From Actinomycetes bacterium (GTDB lineage Bacteria > Actinomycetota > Actinomycetes > Nanopelagicales > Nanopelagicaceae): a stretch of DNA of 24,878 nucleotides. Position 1 is the first letter of the stretch, and each line of letters starts with the position of its first letter. The stretch spans positions 1 to 24,878 of the forward strand of contig BJFZ01000020.1 of NCBI GenBank assembly GCA_014190175.1, read 5' to 3'. Made by a program: the position numbers and the translations under genes. Positions 7,482 to 15,367 of the stretch are shown here, one piece after another. The notes under the pieces were generated by a model. That model saw only the letters and a program-made list of their open reading frames with translations, did no database searches and had not been told where the DNA came from.

Positions 7482-7991
7482 ATGGAAAAGACCGAGAAAT
7501 TAGAGAAGCCAGATAAATTAGAAAAGAGTGAGATTTCACGTTTAGAGGAAGAAGGCGACCTCGCCGCAGATTACCTAGAGGTTTTGCTCGATATTGCTGA
7601 TCTGCCTGGGGATATTGATATTGATGTTGAAAATGGCCGGGCGGCGCTGGCAATTGAAGGTGGCGAGCTGACCCACCTAATCGGTGAAGAGGGAGAGGTT
7701 CTTGAGGCGCTTCAGGAGTTGACCCGAATGGCAGTTCAGCAAAATACCGGTGACCGTTCCCGATTAATGCTAGATATTGAAGGGTTCCGCGATAAGAAAA
7801 AGAGCGCGTTACGCACCCTTGCCCAAGAGCGTGCCGAAGAGGTTAAAAGCACCGGGGAGTCGATTACCTTGGCTCCGATGAATGCTTTTGAGCGCAAAGT
7901 CATCCATGACACCATCGGTGAATTGGGGCTCGCGAGCGAATCCGAAGGCGAAGAGCCAAATCGCTGTGTTGTAATCCTGCCAGTTTCCTAA
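7482..7991 (+). CDS. jag: KH-R3H RNA-binding protein Jag/KhpB
   Basis: RNA-binding protein family (KhpB/Jag/EloR) linked to cell elongation and envelope control; usually encoded after yidC. I choose the ATG at 7482, which has a perfect AGGAGG five bases upstream, over the TTG at 7461 in the same frame. The 169-residue product starts with a Glu/Lys-rich, probably coiled, 25-residue stretch. A KH-like domain follows (about 28-100), containing the loop [13 protein letters not shown] in place of the classical GxxG motif. A C-terminal R3H domain (about 105-169) contains the Arg-x3-His pair in [10 protein letters not shown]. The Jag-N domain of Firmicutes is absent, as usual in actinobacteria. Confidence 0.92.
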   Translation: MEKTEKLEKPDKLEKSEISRLEEEGDLAADYLEVLLDIADLPGDIDIDVENGRAALAIEGGELTHLIGEEGEVLEALQELTRMAVQQNTGDRSRLMLDIEGFRDKKKSALRTLAQERAEEVKSTGESITLAPMNAFERKVIHDTIGELGLASESEGEEPNRCVVILPVS

Positions 7992-8007
7992 AAAAAGGGG
8001 CGCTTCG

Positions 8008-8625
8008 GTGGATGTTTCACGGGAAACCTTAACTCCGATATTTGGGGATCTCACCGATCAGGCGATTGAGTACGGCCAAATATTGGGAAGTACTGCGGTT
8101 GAGCGAGGGTTGATTGGACCGCGCGAAGTCGATCGAATCTGGGATCGGCACATCTTTAACTCATTGCCGCTGATTACTTTGCTGCCTAATAGTGCGACGG
8201 TTATTGATATTGGAAGTGGGGCTGGACTTCCGGGGATCGTGCTCGGATTGGCCCGGCCAGATCTACAGATAACTTTGTTGGAACCTTTGGAGCGCAGGGC
8301 CAGCTTCCTCTTGGAGGTAATTACCCAACTTGGATTAGCCAACCTACAAGTTGTGCGTGGCCGGGCCGAGCAGCATAAATCGCGGTATCAAATAGTGACT
8401 GCTAGGGCGGTGGCTCCTTTGTCGAAGTTGTTACAGATTAGTTGGCGGTTGGTCGCTCCAGGAGGAAAGTTGCTCGCTTTGAAGGGGGAAAACGCCGAGA
8501 GTGAGTTGGCGGCGGCCCCAATGAGTCGATTTAACCCTAGTAAGGCAGAGGTAATTCTGGCCTCCTACTCACTATTGCCGGAGCAACCCCCAGTACGGGT
8601 GATTTCCATCGAAAAGGCTGGTTAA
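8008..8625 (+). CDS. rsmG: 16S rRNA (guanine527-N7)-methyltransferase RsmG/GidB
   Basis: SAM-dependent methyltransferase that modifies G527 of 16S rRNA; its loss gives low-level streptomycin resistance in many bacteria. The 205-residue product has the SAM-binding motif [17 protein letters not shown] at about 65-81, preceded by [12 protein letters not shown], and the downstream [13 protein letters not shown] motif. The start is GTG at 8008, giving [10 protein letters not shown]. Those first codons coincide with a parS-like site. It lies 16 bases after jag and 9 bases before parA. Confidence 0.95.
   Translation: MDVSRETLTPIFGDLTDQAIEYGQILGSTAVERGLIGPREVDRIWDRHIFNSLPLITLLPNSATVIDIGSGAGLPGIVLGLARPDLQITLLEPLERRASFLLEVITQLGLANLQVVRGRAEQHKSRYQIVTARAVAPLSKLLQISWRLVAPGGKLLALKGENAESELAAAPMSRFNPSKAEVILASYSLLPEQPPVRVISIEKAG
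8013..8028. promoter_or_regulatory. parS: parS-like centromere site 1 (inside start of rsmG)
   Basis: The sequence TGTTTCACGGGAAACC matches the bacterial consensus TGTTTCACGTGAAACA at 14 of 16 positions, keeping both GTTTC and GAAAC arms. It encodes residues 3-7 of RsmG (VSRET). Nearby parB and parA make it a likely ParB loading site. Confidence 0.7.
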
Positions 8626-8634
8626 CTCACCCTC

Positions 8635-9528
8635 GTGGATTCACGTGAAACAACTCAAGCCAAGCAAAGTAAAAACGGTGGCGGTAAAAAGGTAGTTGGC
8701 ACCCGCAGGTTGCGCGAACCACTTCCAAAACCAAAAGTTAGTCGAATCTTCACTGTCGCAAATCAAAAGGGTGGAGTCGGCAAGACAACGACCGCGGTAA
8801 ATATTGCAGCGGCGCTGGCAATGGGCGGTTTAAAAGTTTTGGTTATTGATTTAGATCCGCAGGGTAATGCCAGCACTGCGTTAGGTGCAGATCGCAGTGA
8901 AGAGGTAGCTGGCAGTTATGAAGTCTTAGTTGAAAACAAAACGATCGCCGAGTTAATGCAAAAAGCGCCCGGTTTTCCAGAACTTTATTGTTTGCCAGCC
9001 AGTGTTAATTTAGCTGGAGCGGAAATTGATTTGGTTTCACTTGATCGCCGCGAATCTCGATTGAAAGAAGCAATTTTAAATTTAACCAACACCAACAAAT
9101 TTGATTACATAATTATTGATTGTCCACCAAGTCTTGGCTTACTCACAATTAATGCATTAATTGCGGCTGATGAATTATTAATTCCAATTCAATGTGAGTA
9201 TTACGCACTCGAAGGAGTTGCACAGTTATTAAATATTATTTCGCGGGTGACCGCCGGTGCTAATCCAACATTACATATTTCAGCGATCTTATTAACTATG
9301 TTTGATGGGCGAACTCGATTGGCGAATGATGTCGCTGCAACTGTGCGCGAACATTTTCCACGGGAAGTATTGCAAAGTGTAATTCCGCGTGCGGTGCGCG
9401 TTTCAGAAGCGCCCTCTTACGGACAAACAGTAATGACTTATGACATGGCATCACCTGGTGCAATTGCATACTTAAATGCTGCACGCGAAATTTGCGAACG
9501 AGATAACCGACAGGAGCTAACAAAATGA
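8635..9528 (+). CDS. parA: Chromosome partitioning ATPase ParA (Soj)
   Basis: Deviant Walker-type ATPase that forms DNA-bound gradients and moves ParB-parS complexes. The 297-residue product has a basic 35-residue N-terminal extension. The deviant Walker A KGGVGKTT follows at 45-52, with switch region [13 protein letters not shown] and Walker [14 protein letters not shown]. The start is GTG at 8635 (MDSRETTQ), with no clear Shine-Dalgarno sequence. The first codons contain a parS-like palindrome. It overlaps parB by ATGA, so parA and parB are one unit. Confidence 0.95.
   Translation: MDSRETTQAKQSKNGGGKKVVGTRRLREPLPKPKVSRIFTVANQKGGVGKTTTAVNIAAALAMGGLKVLVIDLDPQGNASTALGADRSEEVAGSYEVLVENKTIAELMQKAPGFPELYCLPASVNLAGAEIDLVSLDRRESRLKEAILNLTNTNKFDYIIIDCPPSLGLLTINALIAADELLIPIQCEYYALEGVAQLLNIISRVTAGANPTLHISAILLTMFDGRTRLANDVAATVREHFPREVLQSVIPRAVRVSEAPSYGQTVMTYDMASPGAIAYLNAAREICERDNRQELTK
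8637..8652. promoter_or_regulatory. parS: parS-like centromere site 2 (inside start of parA)
   Basis: GGATTCACGTGAAACA matches the consensus TGTTTCACGTGAAACA at 14 of 16 positions; the central TTCACGTGAA and the right arm are intact. It covers parA codons 1-6. ParB bound here might also affect parAB transcription or translation. Confidence 0.75.
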
Positions 9529-10427
9529 GTACACGCAAAGGTGGATTAGGCCGTGGGCTCGGTGCGTTAATTCCGACAAGTGAACCAGTGCAATTAACAA
9601 AAAGTGTTGCTGGAGTTGAAGTGGAAGTTGCGAATTTAAAAGAGGTTTTAATTTCGCAAATTTCACCTAACCCGCGTCAACCGCGTACAGTTTTTGATGA
9701 AGAGGCTTTAAATGAACTCGTTACTTCGATAAAAGAGGTTGGGATTTTACAACCACCGGTTGTTCGAAATGTTGGTGGCGCAGGTAGCGGAAAATATGAA
9801 TTAGTAATGGGCGAGCGGCGTTTTCGTGCCGCAAAAGCAGCGGGATTAACCCAAATCCCGGTCATAATCAGACAAACACCTGATGATCAACTTTTGCGTG
9901 AGGCCTTATTAGAAAATATTCATCGCAGTCAATTAAATGCACTAGAAGAAGGCGCGGCATATAGCCAATTACTTACCGATTTTAATTACACCCATGATGA
10001 GTTAGCGCTACGGATCGGTCGTTCTAGGCCACACATCTCAAATACTTTGCGGCTATTGCAACTTCCGCCAACCGTGCAACGCCGAGTCGCGGCGGGAGTT
10101 TTATCAGCCGGTCATGCCAGAGCTTTACTTTCACTGGAAGGTGAAGTGGCGATGGAGAAGTTAGCCGCTCGAATAGTTGCAGAAGGATTAAGTGTTAGAG
10201 CTACCGAAGAGATTGTTTCAATGGGAAGTAAAGCAAGTAAACCCGCAAAAGTTAAGAAAGCAAAACCTCGTAATGTTGAATTGGAAGAGATTGGTAATCA
10301 ACTCGGGGATCATCTCGACACTCGAGTTACAGTTGAAATGGGCAGCGGTAAGAGCAACGGAAAATTGATAATTGAGTTTGCATCTGGTGTTGATTTACAA
10401 CGCATCATTAAGGAGATTAAGGGATAG
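9525..10427 (+). CDS. parB: Chromosome partitioning protein ParB (Spo0J), CTPase
   Basis: Binds parS and spreads along DNA as a CTP-dependent clamp. The 300-residue product begins with the ParA-contacting motif [11 protein letters not shown] (about 7-17). The N-terminal domain has NPRQPR (49-54), the [11 protein letters not shown]-binding box (96-103) and ENIHR (120-124). A helix-turn-helix follows (about 147-170, [18 protein letters not shown]), and the C-terminal dimerisation segment ends the protein. A GGAG lies eight bases before the ATG. Two parS-like sites lie within 1.5 kb upstream. Confidence 0.96.
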   Translation: MSTRKGGLGRGLGALIPTSEPVQLTKSVAGVEVEVANLKEVLISQISPNPRQPRTVFDEEALNELVTSIKEVGILQPPVVRNVGGAGSGKYELVMGERRFRAAKAAGLTQIPVIIRQTPDDQLLREALLENIHRSQLNALEEGAAYSQLLTDFNYTHDELALRIGRSRPHISNTLRLLQLPPTVQRRVAAGVLSAGHARALLSLEGEVAMEKLAARIVAEGLSVRATEEIVSMGSKASKPAKVKKAKPRNVELEEIGNQLGDHLDTRVTVEMGSGKSNGKLIIEFASGVDLQRIIKEIKG

Positions 10428-10429
10428 AA

Positions 10430-11524
10430 ATGGAAAAATTAACTCTTTCATCACTTGGCATCCCTCGAGTTCTAAATGCCGCAACCACATATACCCGTAT
10501 CGGTGGATCCCGAATGGCACCCGAGGTATTAGCAGCGATGGTGCAGGGAGCCAGTGATTTTGTCGAGATTGAACAACTCCATAAAGTTGCCGGAGAACGA
10601 ATTGCTAAATTAACTCATAACGAAGCCGCTTATGTAACCCCGGGTTGTGCGGGAGCCATAGTTTTAACGGTTCTTGCAATTTTGGACCGAGATAAGAGTG
10701 AAAGTAGAAATGAATTTATAGTTGATCGCAATCACATGGTTGATTATGTGCAATCAATCAAATTTGCTGGTGGTGTAATTAAAGAGATTGGCGCGCCCGG
10801 AGAGCGCTCTGAAGCGGATTTAATAAATGCGTTTAATGAAAAAACGGCTGGAATCTTTTTTGTACCAGGTTTAAACCGACCACCAGGTGCGCTTTCAATT
10901 GAGCGCACTGTTGAAATTGCTAAACAACATAATATTCCGGTCATTGTTGATGCTGCGGCCCAACTGCCGCCAGTTAGCAACTTCTGGCATTTCACGCGAG
11001 ATGCAGGGGCGGATGTAGTTTTGTTTAGTGGCGGCAAAGGTTTGCGAGGCCCACAGACGACCGGCCTAATTTTGGGAAAGGCTGAAATAATAAATGCGGC
11101 TGCGAAATTTGCTGCGCCAAATACCACCAAAGCCAGATCATTAAAAGTTGGCAAAGAAGAAATCTTTGCATTATTGCGTGCGGTTGAAATGTATCTGGGC
11201 GCCGATCATGAAGCGCAAGCCAAAGCGTGGAATGCAATTTGCGATCAATGGGTATCTGACTTTGCGCAGATAAAGGGATTTATGTCTTCCAAGATGGAGT
11301 TAAATGAGGCGGGTCAACCACTACCTCGCATCAAAATTGAAATAGACCAGAAAATCTTTGGAGTTAGTGCGCGTGAGTTGGCTCTGAAGTTGTGGGAATC
11401 AGATCCTCGGATCGCCGTTGATCACCGCGACGATGACCAAGAAATATTTTTAACTCCCGAATTACTAAATTCGGCTGAAATTGCTGTGGTAACTGCGCGA
11501 GTTATTGAGTTAGCGAACAGTTAA
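10430..11524 (+). CDS. SelA-like fold-type I PLP-dependent enzyme (COG1921 type)
   Basis: 364-residue pyridoxal-phosphate enzyme resembling L-seryl-tRNA(Sec) selenium transferase and D-glucosaminate-6-phosphate ammonia-lyase. The likely PLP lysine is Lys203 in SGGKGLRGPQT. The cofactor-ring aspartate is Asp174 in VIVDAAAQLPP, and a PGCAGA phosphate-binding loop lies at 71-76. It starts two bases after parB with an AGGG upstream, so it is probably on the parAB transcript. No selB, selD or tRNA-Sec is visible, and SelA's N-terminal tRNA-binding domain is absent, so true selenocysteine synthesis is unlikely. A sugar-acid, amino-acid or amino-sugar lyase is more plausible; the substrate cannot be read from sequence. 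Its tail overlaps the opposing aminotransferase gene by 15 bases. Confidence 0.75.
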   Translation: MEKLTLSSLGIPRVLNAATTYTRIGGSRMAPEVLAAMVQGASDFVEIEQLHKVAGERIAKLTHNEAAYVTPGCAGAIVLTVLAILDRDKSESRNEFIVDRNHMVDYVQSIKFAGGVIKEIGAPGERSEADLINAFNEKTAGIFFVPGLNRPPGALSIERTVEIAKQHNIPVIVDAAAQLPPVSNFWHFTRDAGADVVLFSGGKGLRGPQTTGLILGKAEIINAAAKFAAPNTTKARSLKVGKEEIFALLRAVEMYLGADHEAQAKAWNAICDQWVSDFAQIKGFMSSKMELNEAGQPLPRIKIEIDQKIFGVSARELALKLWESDPRIAVDHRDDDQEIFLTPELLNSAEIAVVTARVIELANS

Positions 11525-12772
11525 TTTAGGTGTTTCATTTGATCGACGGTCGATCTCTTCTTTTACCACACCAGCAAGTGCTTTCACACCTTGGCGAATC
11601 CGTTCAGGAGTTGGATGACAATATGAAAGACGCATCTGCCAACTTCCAAAGCCGTCCGCATAAAAAGCGGTCCCAGGCACATATGCAACTTTCGCGGCGA
11701 TAGCGCGCGGGACTAATACTTTGGTATCGATTTCTGGTGGCAATGTAACCCAAACGTAGAAACCACCTTTTGGGCGGGTCCATGTTGCAGATGCCGGAAA
11801 GAATTCAGCTAAAGATTCCAACATTGCATCACGGCGTTCTCGGTATAAATCACAAAAAGATGCGATCTGATCTCGCCATGGTTCGTTAGCCAAATATCCA
11901 GAGATTGTGAGTTGTGCAAAATTTGATGGACATAAGACGGAGGATTCATTTGCGATTACTAATTTCTCTTTAACAGCTTGTGGAACTAATGCCCAACCGA
12001 CGCGAAGTCCGGGCGCGATTGTTTTAGAGAAAGAGCCTAAATAAATTACATTCTCGGAATCTTCGGCGCGCATTGCATTTGGAGTCGGACCATCAAAACC
12101 AAGTAGGCCATAAGGATTGTCCTCAACAACAAAAATTTCAGCCTCGCGGCAAATTTCAAGAATTTCAGTTCTGCGTGAAGCCGGCATGGTTACACCAGAT
12201 GGATTTTGGAAATTGGGTATTAAATATATAAATTTAATTTTACGTTTTGCTTCACGAACAGTTTTAATCGCATCTCGCAACGCCTCTGGAATCAAACCTT
12301 TATCATCCATAGCAATGTGAACAATACTTGCTTGGTATTGCGCAAAAACTCCGAGTGCACCAACATAGGAAGGAGCTTCAGCCAGGATCACATCACCTGG
12401 GTCGATAAAAATTCGAGTGATTAGATCTAGTGCTTGTTGTGATCCGGTTGTAACAACAATGTCATCGCCTTTTGCACGAATTCCTTCAAGCGCCATAAGT
12501 TCGCAAATCTGTTCGCGCAACTTTGGATGGCCTTGTCCGCTGCCATACTGCAAAGCCTCGGCACCATTTTCTAAAACTAACTTTTGAACCACACTTGCCA
12601 TAACATCCATTGGAAGAGCAGAGAGATTAGGCATTCCTCCAGCAAGTGAAACAATTTCAGGACGAGATGCCACTGCAAAAAGTGAGCGAATCTCACTTGG
12701 CAACATTAGGGCAGCGCGCGAGGCGTAACGGGCGGTTAATTTTTCCTCGTTTTTCGGAATTATTGAACTCAA
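11510..12772 (-). CDS. PLP-dependent class I/II aminotransferase (LysN/2-aminoadipate type)
   Basis: 420-residue fold-type I aminotransferase, like the broad-specificity aromatic/2-aminoadipate transaminases. The PLP lysine is Lys250 in GSFSKTIAPGLRVGW. Asn190 lies in NFQNPSG, Asp218 in VEDNPYG, and the substrate-carboxylate arginine is in QMRLSYCHP near the C-terminus. There is no N-terminal GntR helix-turn-helix, so it is an enzyme and not a MocR regulator. The start is TTG at 12772, with AGGGGG about eight bases upstream; no ATG fits the full family N-terminus. It converges on the SelA-like gene and has its own upstream region, so it is probably transcribed alone. The natural substrate pair is unknown. 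Confidence 0.88.
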   Translation of the reverse strand: MSSIIPKNEEKLTARYASRAALMLPSEIRSLFAVASRPEIVSLAGGMPNLSALPMDVMASVVQKLVLENGAEALQYGSGQGHPKLREQICELMALEGIRAKGDDIVVTTGSQQALDLITRIFIDPGDVILAEAPSYVGALGVFAQYQASIVHIAMDDKGLIPEALRDAIKTVREAKRKIKFIYLIPNFQNPSGVTMPASRRTEILEICREAEIFVVEDNPYGLLGFDGPTPNAMRAEDSENVIYLGSFSKTIAPGLRVGWALVPQAVKEKLVIANESSVLCPSNFAQLTISGYLANEPWRDQIASFCDLYRERRDAMLESLAEFFPASATWTRPKGGFYVWVTLPPEIDTKVLVPRAIAAKVAYVPGTAFYADGFGSWQMRLSYCHPTPERIRQGVKALAGVVKEEIDRRSNETPKLTVR

Positions 12773-12795
12773 ACCACTCGCCCCCTTTAATTAAT

Positions 12796-12817
12796 TGTGA
12801 GGGGTAATCATCTCACA
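12796..12817. promoter_or_regulatory. Inverted repeat upstream of the aminotransferase
   Basis: TGTGA (12796-12800) and TCACA (12813-12817) are separated by 12 bases, 24-45 bases upstream of the TTG start. It could be a regulator site. The spacing is twice that of a CRP site, so I do not name a protein. Confidence 0.25.
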
Positions 12818-12865
12818 GAGATCGCAACTGGTGAATTTGATTAAAACTCGGGTATTACTTGCCTA

Positions 12866-13996
12866 TTATTTCCGGAGGCCGGCACGCCTCAAATCTTCAA
12901 TCCGCAAAGTTCCGGTAAGTGCATCTTCTTCAGCGGCTAAATACAACCGTTGTACCGCCACAACTAAGGCCTCAGCCAGGGATTGCCTAAACGAGGAGCT
13001 AGCCAATCTCTGCGCATCACCTTCATTGCTTAAATATCCTAAATCAATTCGAACTGAAGGTGCCTTTGTTAAACGCAAAATCTCCCAGCTTTTGCCATGA
13101 GTGCGGCAATTTAGTAGATCTGTGCGTGCACAAATTTCACGTTGTGCTAAAAGTGCAAAACGTTCACCAACAACAGAATGAATTTCGTGTGTGGCATTTC
13201 CATAGTAGTAAGAAGAAATGCCATGTGCATTTGCAGATGAACTCTTGTCTAAGTGCAATGAGATAAGCAAGTCACAATTAACTTTATTTGCGAAATTTAT
13301 CCGATCTATCTCACTTGGATTATTATCTTTTCCTCTGGTCATAAAAACTGTTACACCAAGTGCGCTTAATCTTCCTTCTAATCTTTTTGCCACATCATAA
13401 GTTATCTGTGCTTCATTTAAACCAAATGCCTCTGCACCAAGAAGATTACCGCCGAAACTTGCATCAATAGTAATTATTTTCCCTGCTAAAGCCGGACCGC
13501 GTTGGTGGATCAAATATGTATCGCGCAAAGAACTAGCAAGACCGCCCCTAACCGTTCCGGTCAATCTGATGAGTGCGGTAAAAGTTGCTGGGCCACAAAC
13601 CCCGTCAGCAGGAAGGCCAACTGATTTTTGGAATTCGAGTACGGCGCCCTCAGTTAAAGCCCCATAGATGCCATCTACGCGACCAGAAGAAAATCCCATT
13701 TCACTTAAACGATTTTGCAAAGTAGCGATGTCATCTCCGCGAATTAATGCACCGGGTATGTAGGAAAGATTTCGATCTCCGAGTCGCCATCTAGCCTCTT
13801 CGAGGGCAAGATATATATCTCGGGTTAATTTTCCAGTGGCAGTTAATCCACGGCTTTGTTGAAATGCCCGCAAAGCCTCAACAACTTCTTTTGTAAAGGT
13901 AACTTCTGCGGAATTTAATAAGCCAAGGCGCGATAAAGAGGTAATTGTTTCAGTAACAATTGCACCCGCGTCTCCGACTCTGGCTAATTCTTCCAC
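12866..13996 (-). CDS. cwlM: CwlM-like peptidoglycan amidase homologue, predicted catalytically inactive
   Basis: 376-residue protein with two N-terminal peptidoglycan-binding (PG_binding_1) repeats (about 15-70 and 85-145) and a C-terminal amidase_3 domain (about 172-355). In active amidase_3 enzymes the first zinc ligand is His in a DPGHGG-type motif; here it is IDASFGGN, with Phe181. The catalytic Glu of the V-E-L-G-F motif is Asp318 in VRIDLGYLSN. Glu195 and His248 (SLHLD) remain. No signal peptide is present, so it is likely cytoplasmic. Context (after trxA and trxB, with murJ) and inactivity match mycobacterial CwlM, which activates MurA and binds MurJ when phosphorylated by PknB. The start is GTG at 13996, three bases after the trxA stop. 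A regulatory role is inferred from orthology and synteny. Confidence 0.82.
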   Translation of the reverse strand: MEELARVGDAGAIVTETITSLSRLGLLNSAEVTFTKEVVEALRAFQQSRGLTATGKLTRDIYLALEEARWRLGDRNLSYIPGALIRGDDIATLQNRLSEMGFSSGRVDGIYGALTEGAVLEFQKSVGLPADGVCGPATFTALIRLTGTVRGGLASSLRDTYLIHQRGPALAGKIITIDASFGGNLLGAEAFGLNEAQITYDVAKRLEGRLSALGVTVFMTRGKDNNPSEIDRINFANKVNCDLLISLHLDKSSSANAHGISSYYYGNATHEIHSVVGERFALLAQREICARTDLLNCRTHGKSWEILRLTKAPSVRIDLGYLSNEGDAQRLASSSFRQSLAEALVVAVQRLYLAAEEDALTGTLRIEDLRRAGLRK

Positions 13997-13999
13997 GAG

Positions 14000-14323
14000 T
14001 TAAATAAAGCCTTCGAGTTCCTTCATGATTGCAGGCTTTGGTCGTGCTCCGACAATGGTTTTTACGATTTCGCCATTAACAAAGAGGTTCATCGTTGGGA
14101 TAGATGTGATTCCATATTTGATGGCAATAGCTGATTCTTCATCGGTGTTCAATTTAACGATTTTAATTTTGCCGCTTTGCTCGGCAGCAATCTCTTCCAA
14201 AATTGGTCCCACTGCACGGCATGGCCCACACCATTCGGCCCAAAAATCTACAAGTACTGGTGTTGTGCTTTTCAGAACTTCAGCATCAAAGGTTGCTGTC
14301 GTTACTGGTGTTGTTGCTCCCAT
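14000..14323 (-). CDS. trxA: Thioredoxin
   Basis: 107-residue thioredoxin, a general disulfide reductant. The redox-active WCGPC is at residues 31-35 (Cys32 and Cys35) and the cis-proline loop is ITSIPTMNLF. The length is standard. The ATG at 14323 has only a weak AGAAG-type ribosome-binding site. It lies 40 bases after trxB and 3 bases before the cwlM-like gene, giving the typical trxB-trxA-cwlM actinobacterial order, and is reduced by the neighbouring TrxB. Confidence 0.96.
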   Translation of the reverse strand: MGATTPVTTATFDAEVLKSTTPVLVDFWAEWCGPCRAVGPILEEIAAEQSGKIKIVKLNTDEESAIAIKYGITSIPTMNLFVNGEIVKTIVGARPKPAIMKELEGFI

Positions 14324-14363
14324 TAGCTTCTCTTTCTATTTGATTTAACTTAGGTTAAAAACT

Positions 14364-15284
14364 TTAGTGCCCGGATAAGAATCTTTCAGCATCTAACGCT
14401 GCAGCGCATCCAGAACCGGCTGCGGTAATTGCTTGTCGATAAGTGTGGTCGACTAGATCCCCACAGGCAAAAACGCCGGCAAGATTTGTTTGAGTGCTGC
14501 CGTTACCTACTTGTACATATCCCTCACCATCAAGGGTGACCTGCCCTTTAACAAGTTCACTACGTGGATCATGACCAATTGCCACAAAAAGTCCCGTGAC
14601 AGCTAGAACACTCAAATCGCCAGAAACAGTATTTCGGATAGAAAGCCCGTTTACTTTATCTTCACCGAGTACATCAACCACTTCGCTGTTCCAGAGAAAT
14701 TCAATTTTAGGATTTGCATGAGAGCGCTCAGCCATAATTTTTGATGCTTTGAGGCTATCGCGGCGATGTACCAGAGTTACTTTATCGGCAAATTTTGTTA
14801 AAAAGTTTGCTTCCTCCATGGCTGAATCTCCACCACCTACTACCGCAATATTTTGATTGCGGAAGAAAAATCCATCACAAGTTGCACACCAAGAAACACC
14901 ACGACCTGATAATCGTTTTTCATTTGTTAATCCAATTTCACGATAGGCCGAACCCATCGCCAAAATTACTGCTTTGGTTTCAATTTTTCGGCCGGTTCCA
15001 TCTATTAAAACTTTTACTGAAGATTTCAAATCCATTTCAACAATGTCATCTGTAATTATTTCGGTTTCAAAACGTAACGCCTGCTTTCGCATTGCATCCA
15101 TCAGGTCAGGTCCCATGATGCCTTCAGCAAAACCCGGAAAGTTTTCTACCTCAGTAGTGTTCATTAGTGCACCGCCGGCGGTGACAGAGCCTTCATAAAG
15201 TAATGGGTTTAATTGAGCGCGCGCGGCATAAATGGCTGCTGTATACCCAGCCGGACCCGAACCTACAATTACTAATTCTCGCAA
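14364..15284 (-). CDS. trxB: Thioredoxin reductase (NADPH)
   Basis: FAD flavoprotein that passes electrons from NADPH to thioredoxin. The 306-residue product has the FAD-binding GSGPAG at 8-13, the redox disulfide CATC (Cys133 and Cys136) and the NADPH-binding GGGDSA at 150-155. A C-terminal FAD motif GVFACGDLVDHTYRQ completes the family pattern. The start is TTG at 15284, giving MRELVIVGSGPAG, which aligns with the usual family N-terminus. No ATG or GTG is available upstream in frame. Confidence 0.96.
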   Translation of the reverse strand: MRELVIVGSGPAGYTAAIYAARAQLNPLLYEGSVTAGGALMNTTEVENFPGFAEGIMGPDLMDAMRKQALRFETEIITDDIVEMDLKSSVKVLIDGTGRKIETKAVILAMGSAYREIGLTNEKRLSGRGVSWCATCDGFFFRNQNIAVVGGGDSAMEEANFLTKFADKVTLVHRRDSLKASKIMAERSHANPKIEFLWNSEVVDVLGEDKVNGLSIRNTVSGDLSVLAVTGLFVAIGHDPRSELVKGQVTLDGEGYVQVGNGSTQTNLAGVFACGDLVDHTYRQAITAAGSGCAAALDAERFLSGH

Positions 15285-15367
15285 ATTAATCGCACCGCTT
15301 TCTCTACTTTCTCTACTAAAGACAACGCTAATCCTATTCTGGAATATTCCAATTACTTGGATGATTC
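15285..15367. promoter_or_regulatory. murJ-trxB spacer with palindrome and direct repeat
   Basis: An 83-base spacer upstream of trxB. It contains the 12-base perfect palindrome TGGAATATTCCA (15340-15351) and two direct copies of AGTAGAGAA on the minus strand (about 15301-15318), next to the trxB start. Either could be regulatory; no promoter was clear enough to call. In Mycobacterium sigM and its anti-sigma gene occupy this place. Confidence 0.3.

Noticed and set aside
10430..11524. Selenocysteine synthase (true SelA)
   Set aside because: The N-terminal tRNA-binding domain is missing and no other Sec genes are visible; only the PLP fold is shared.
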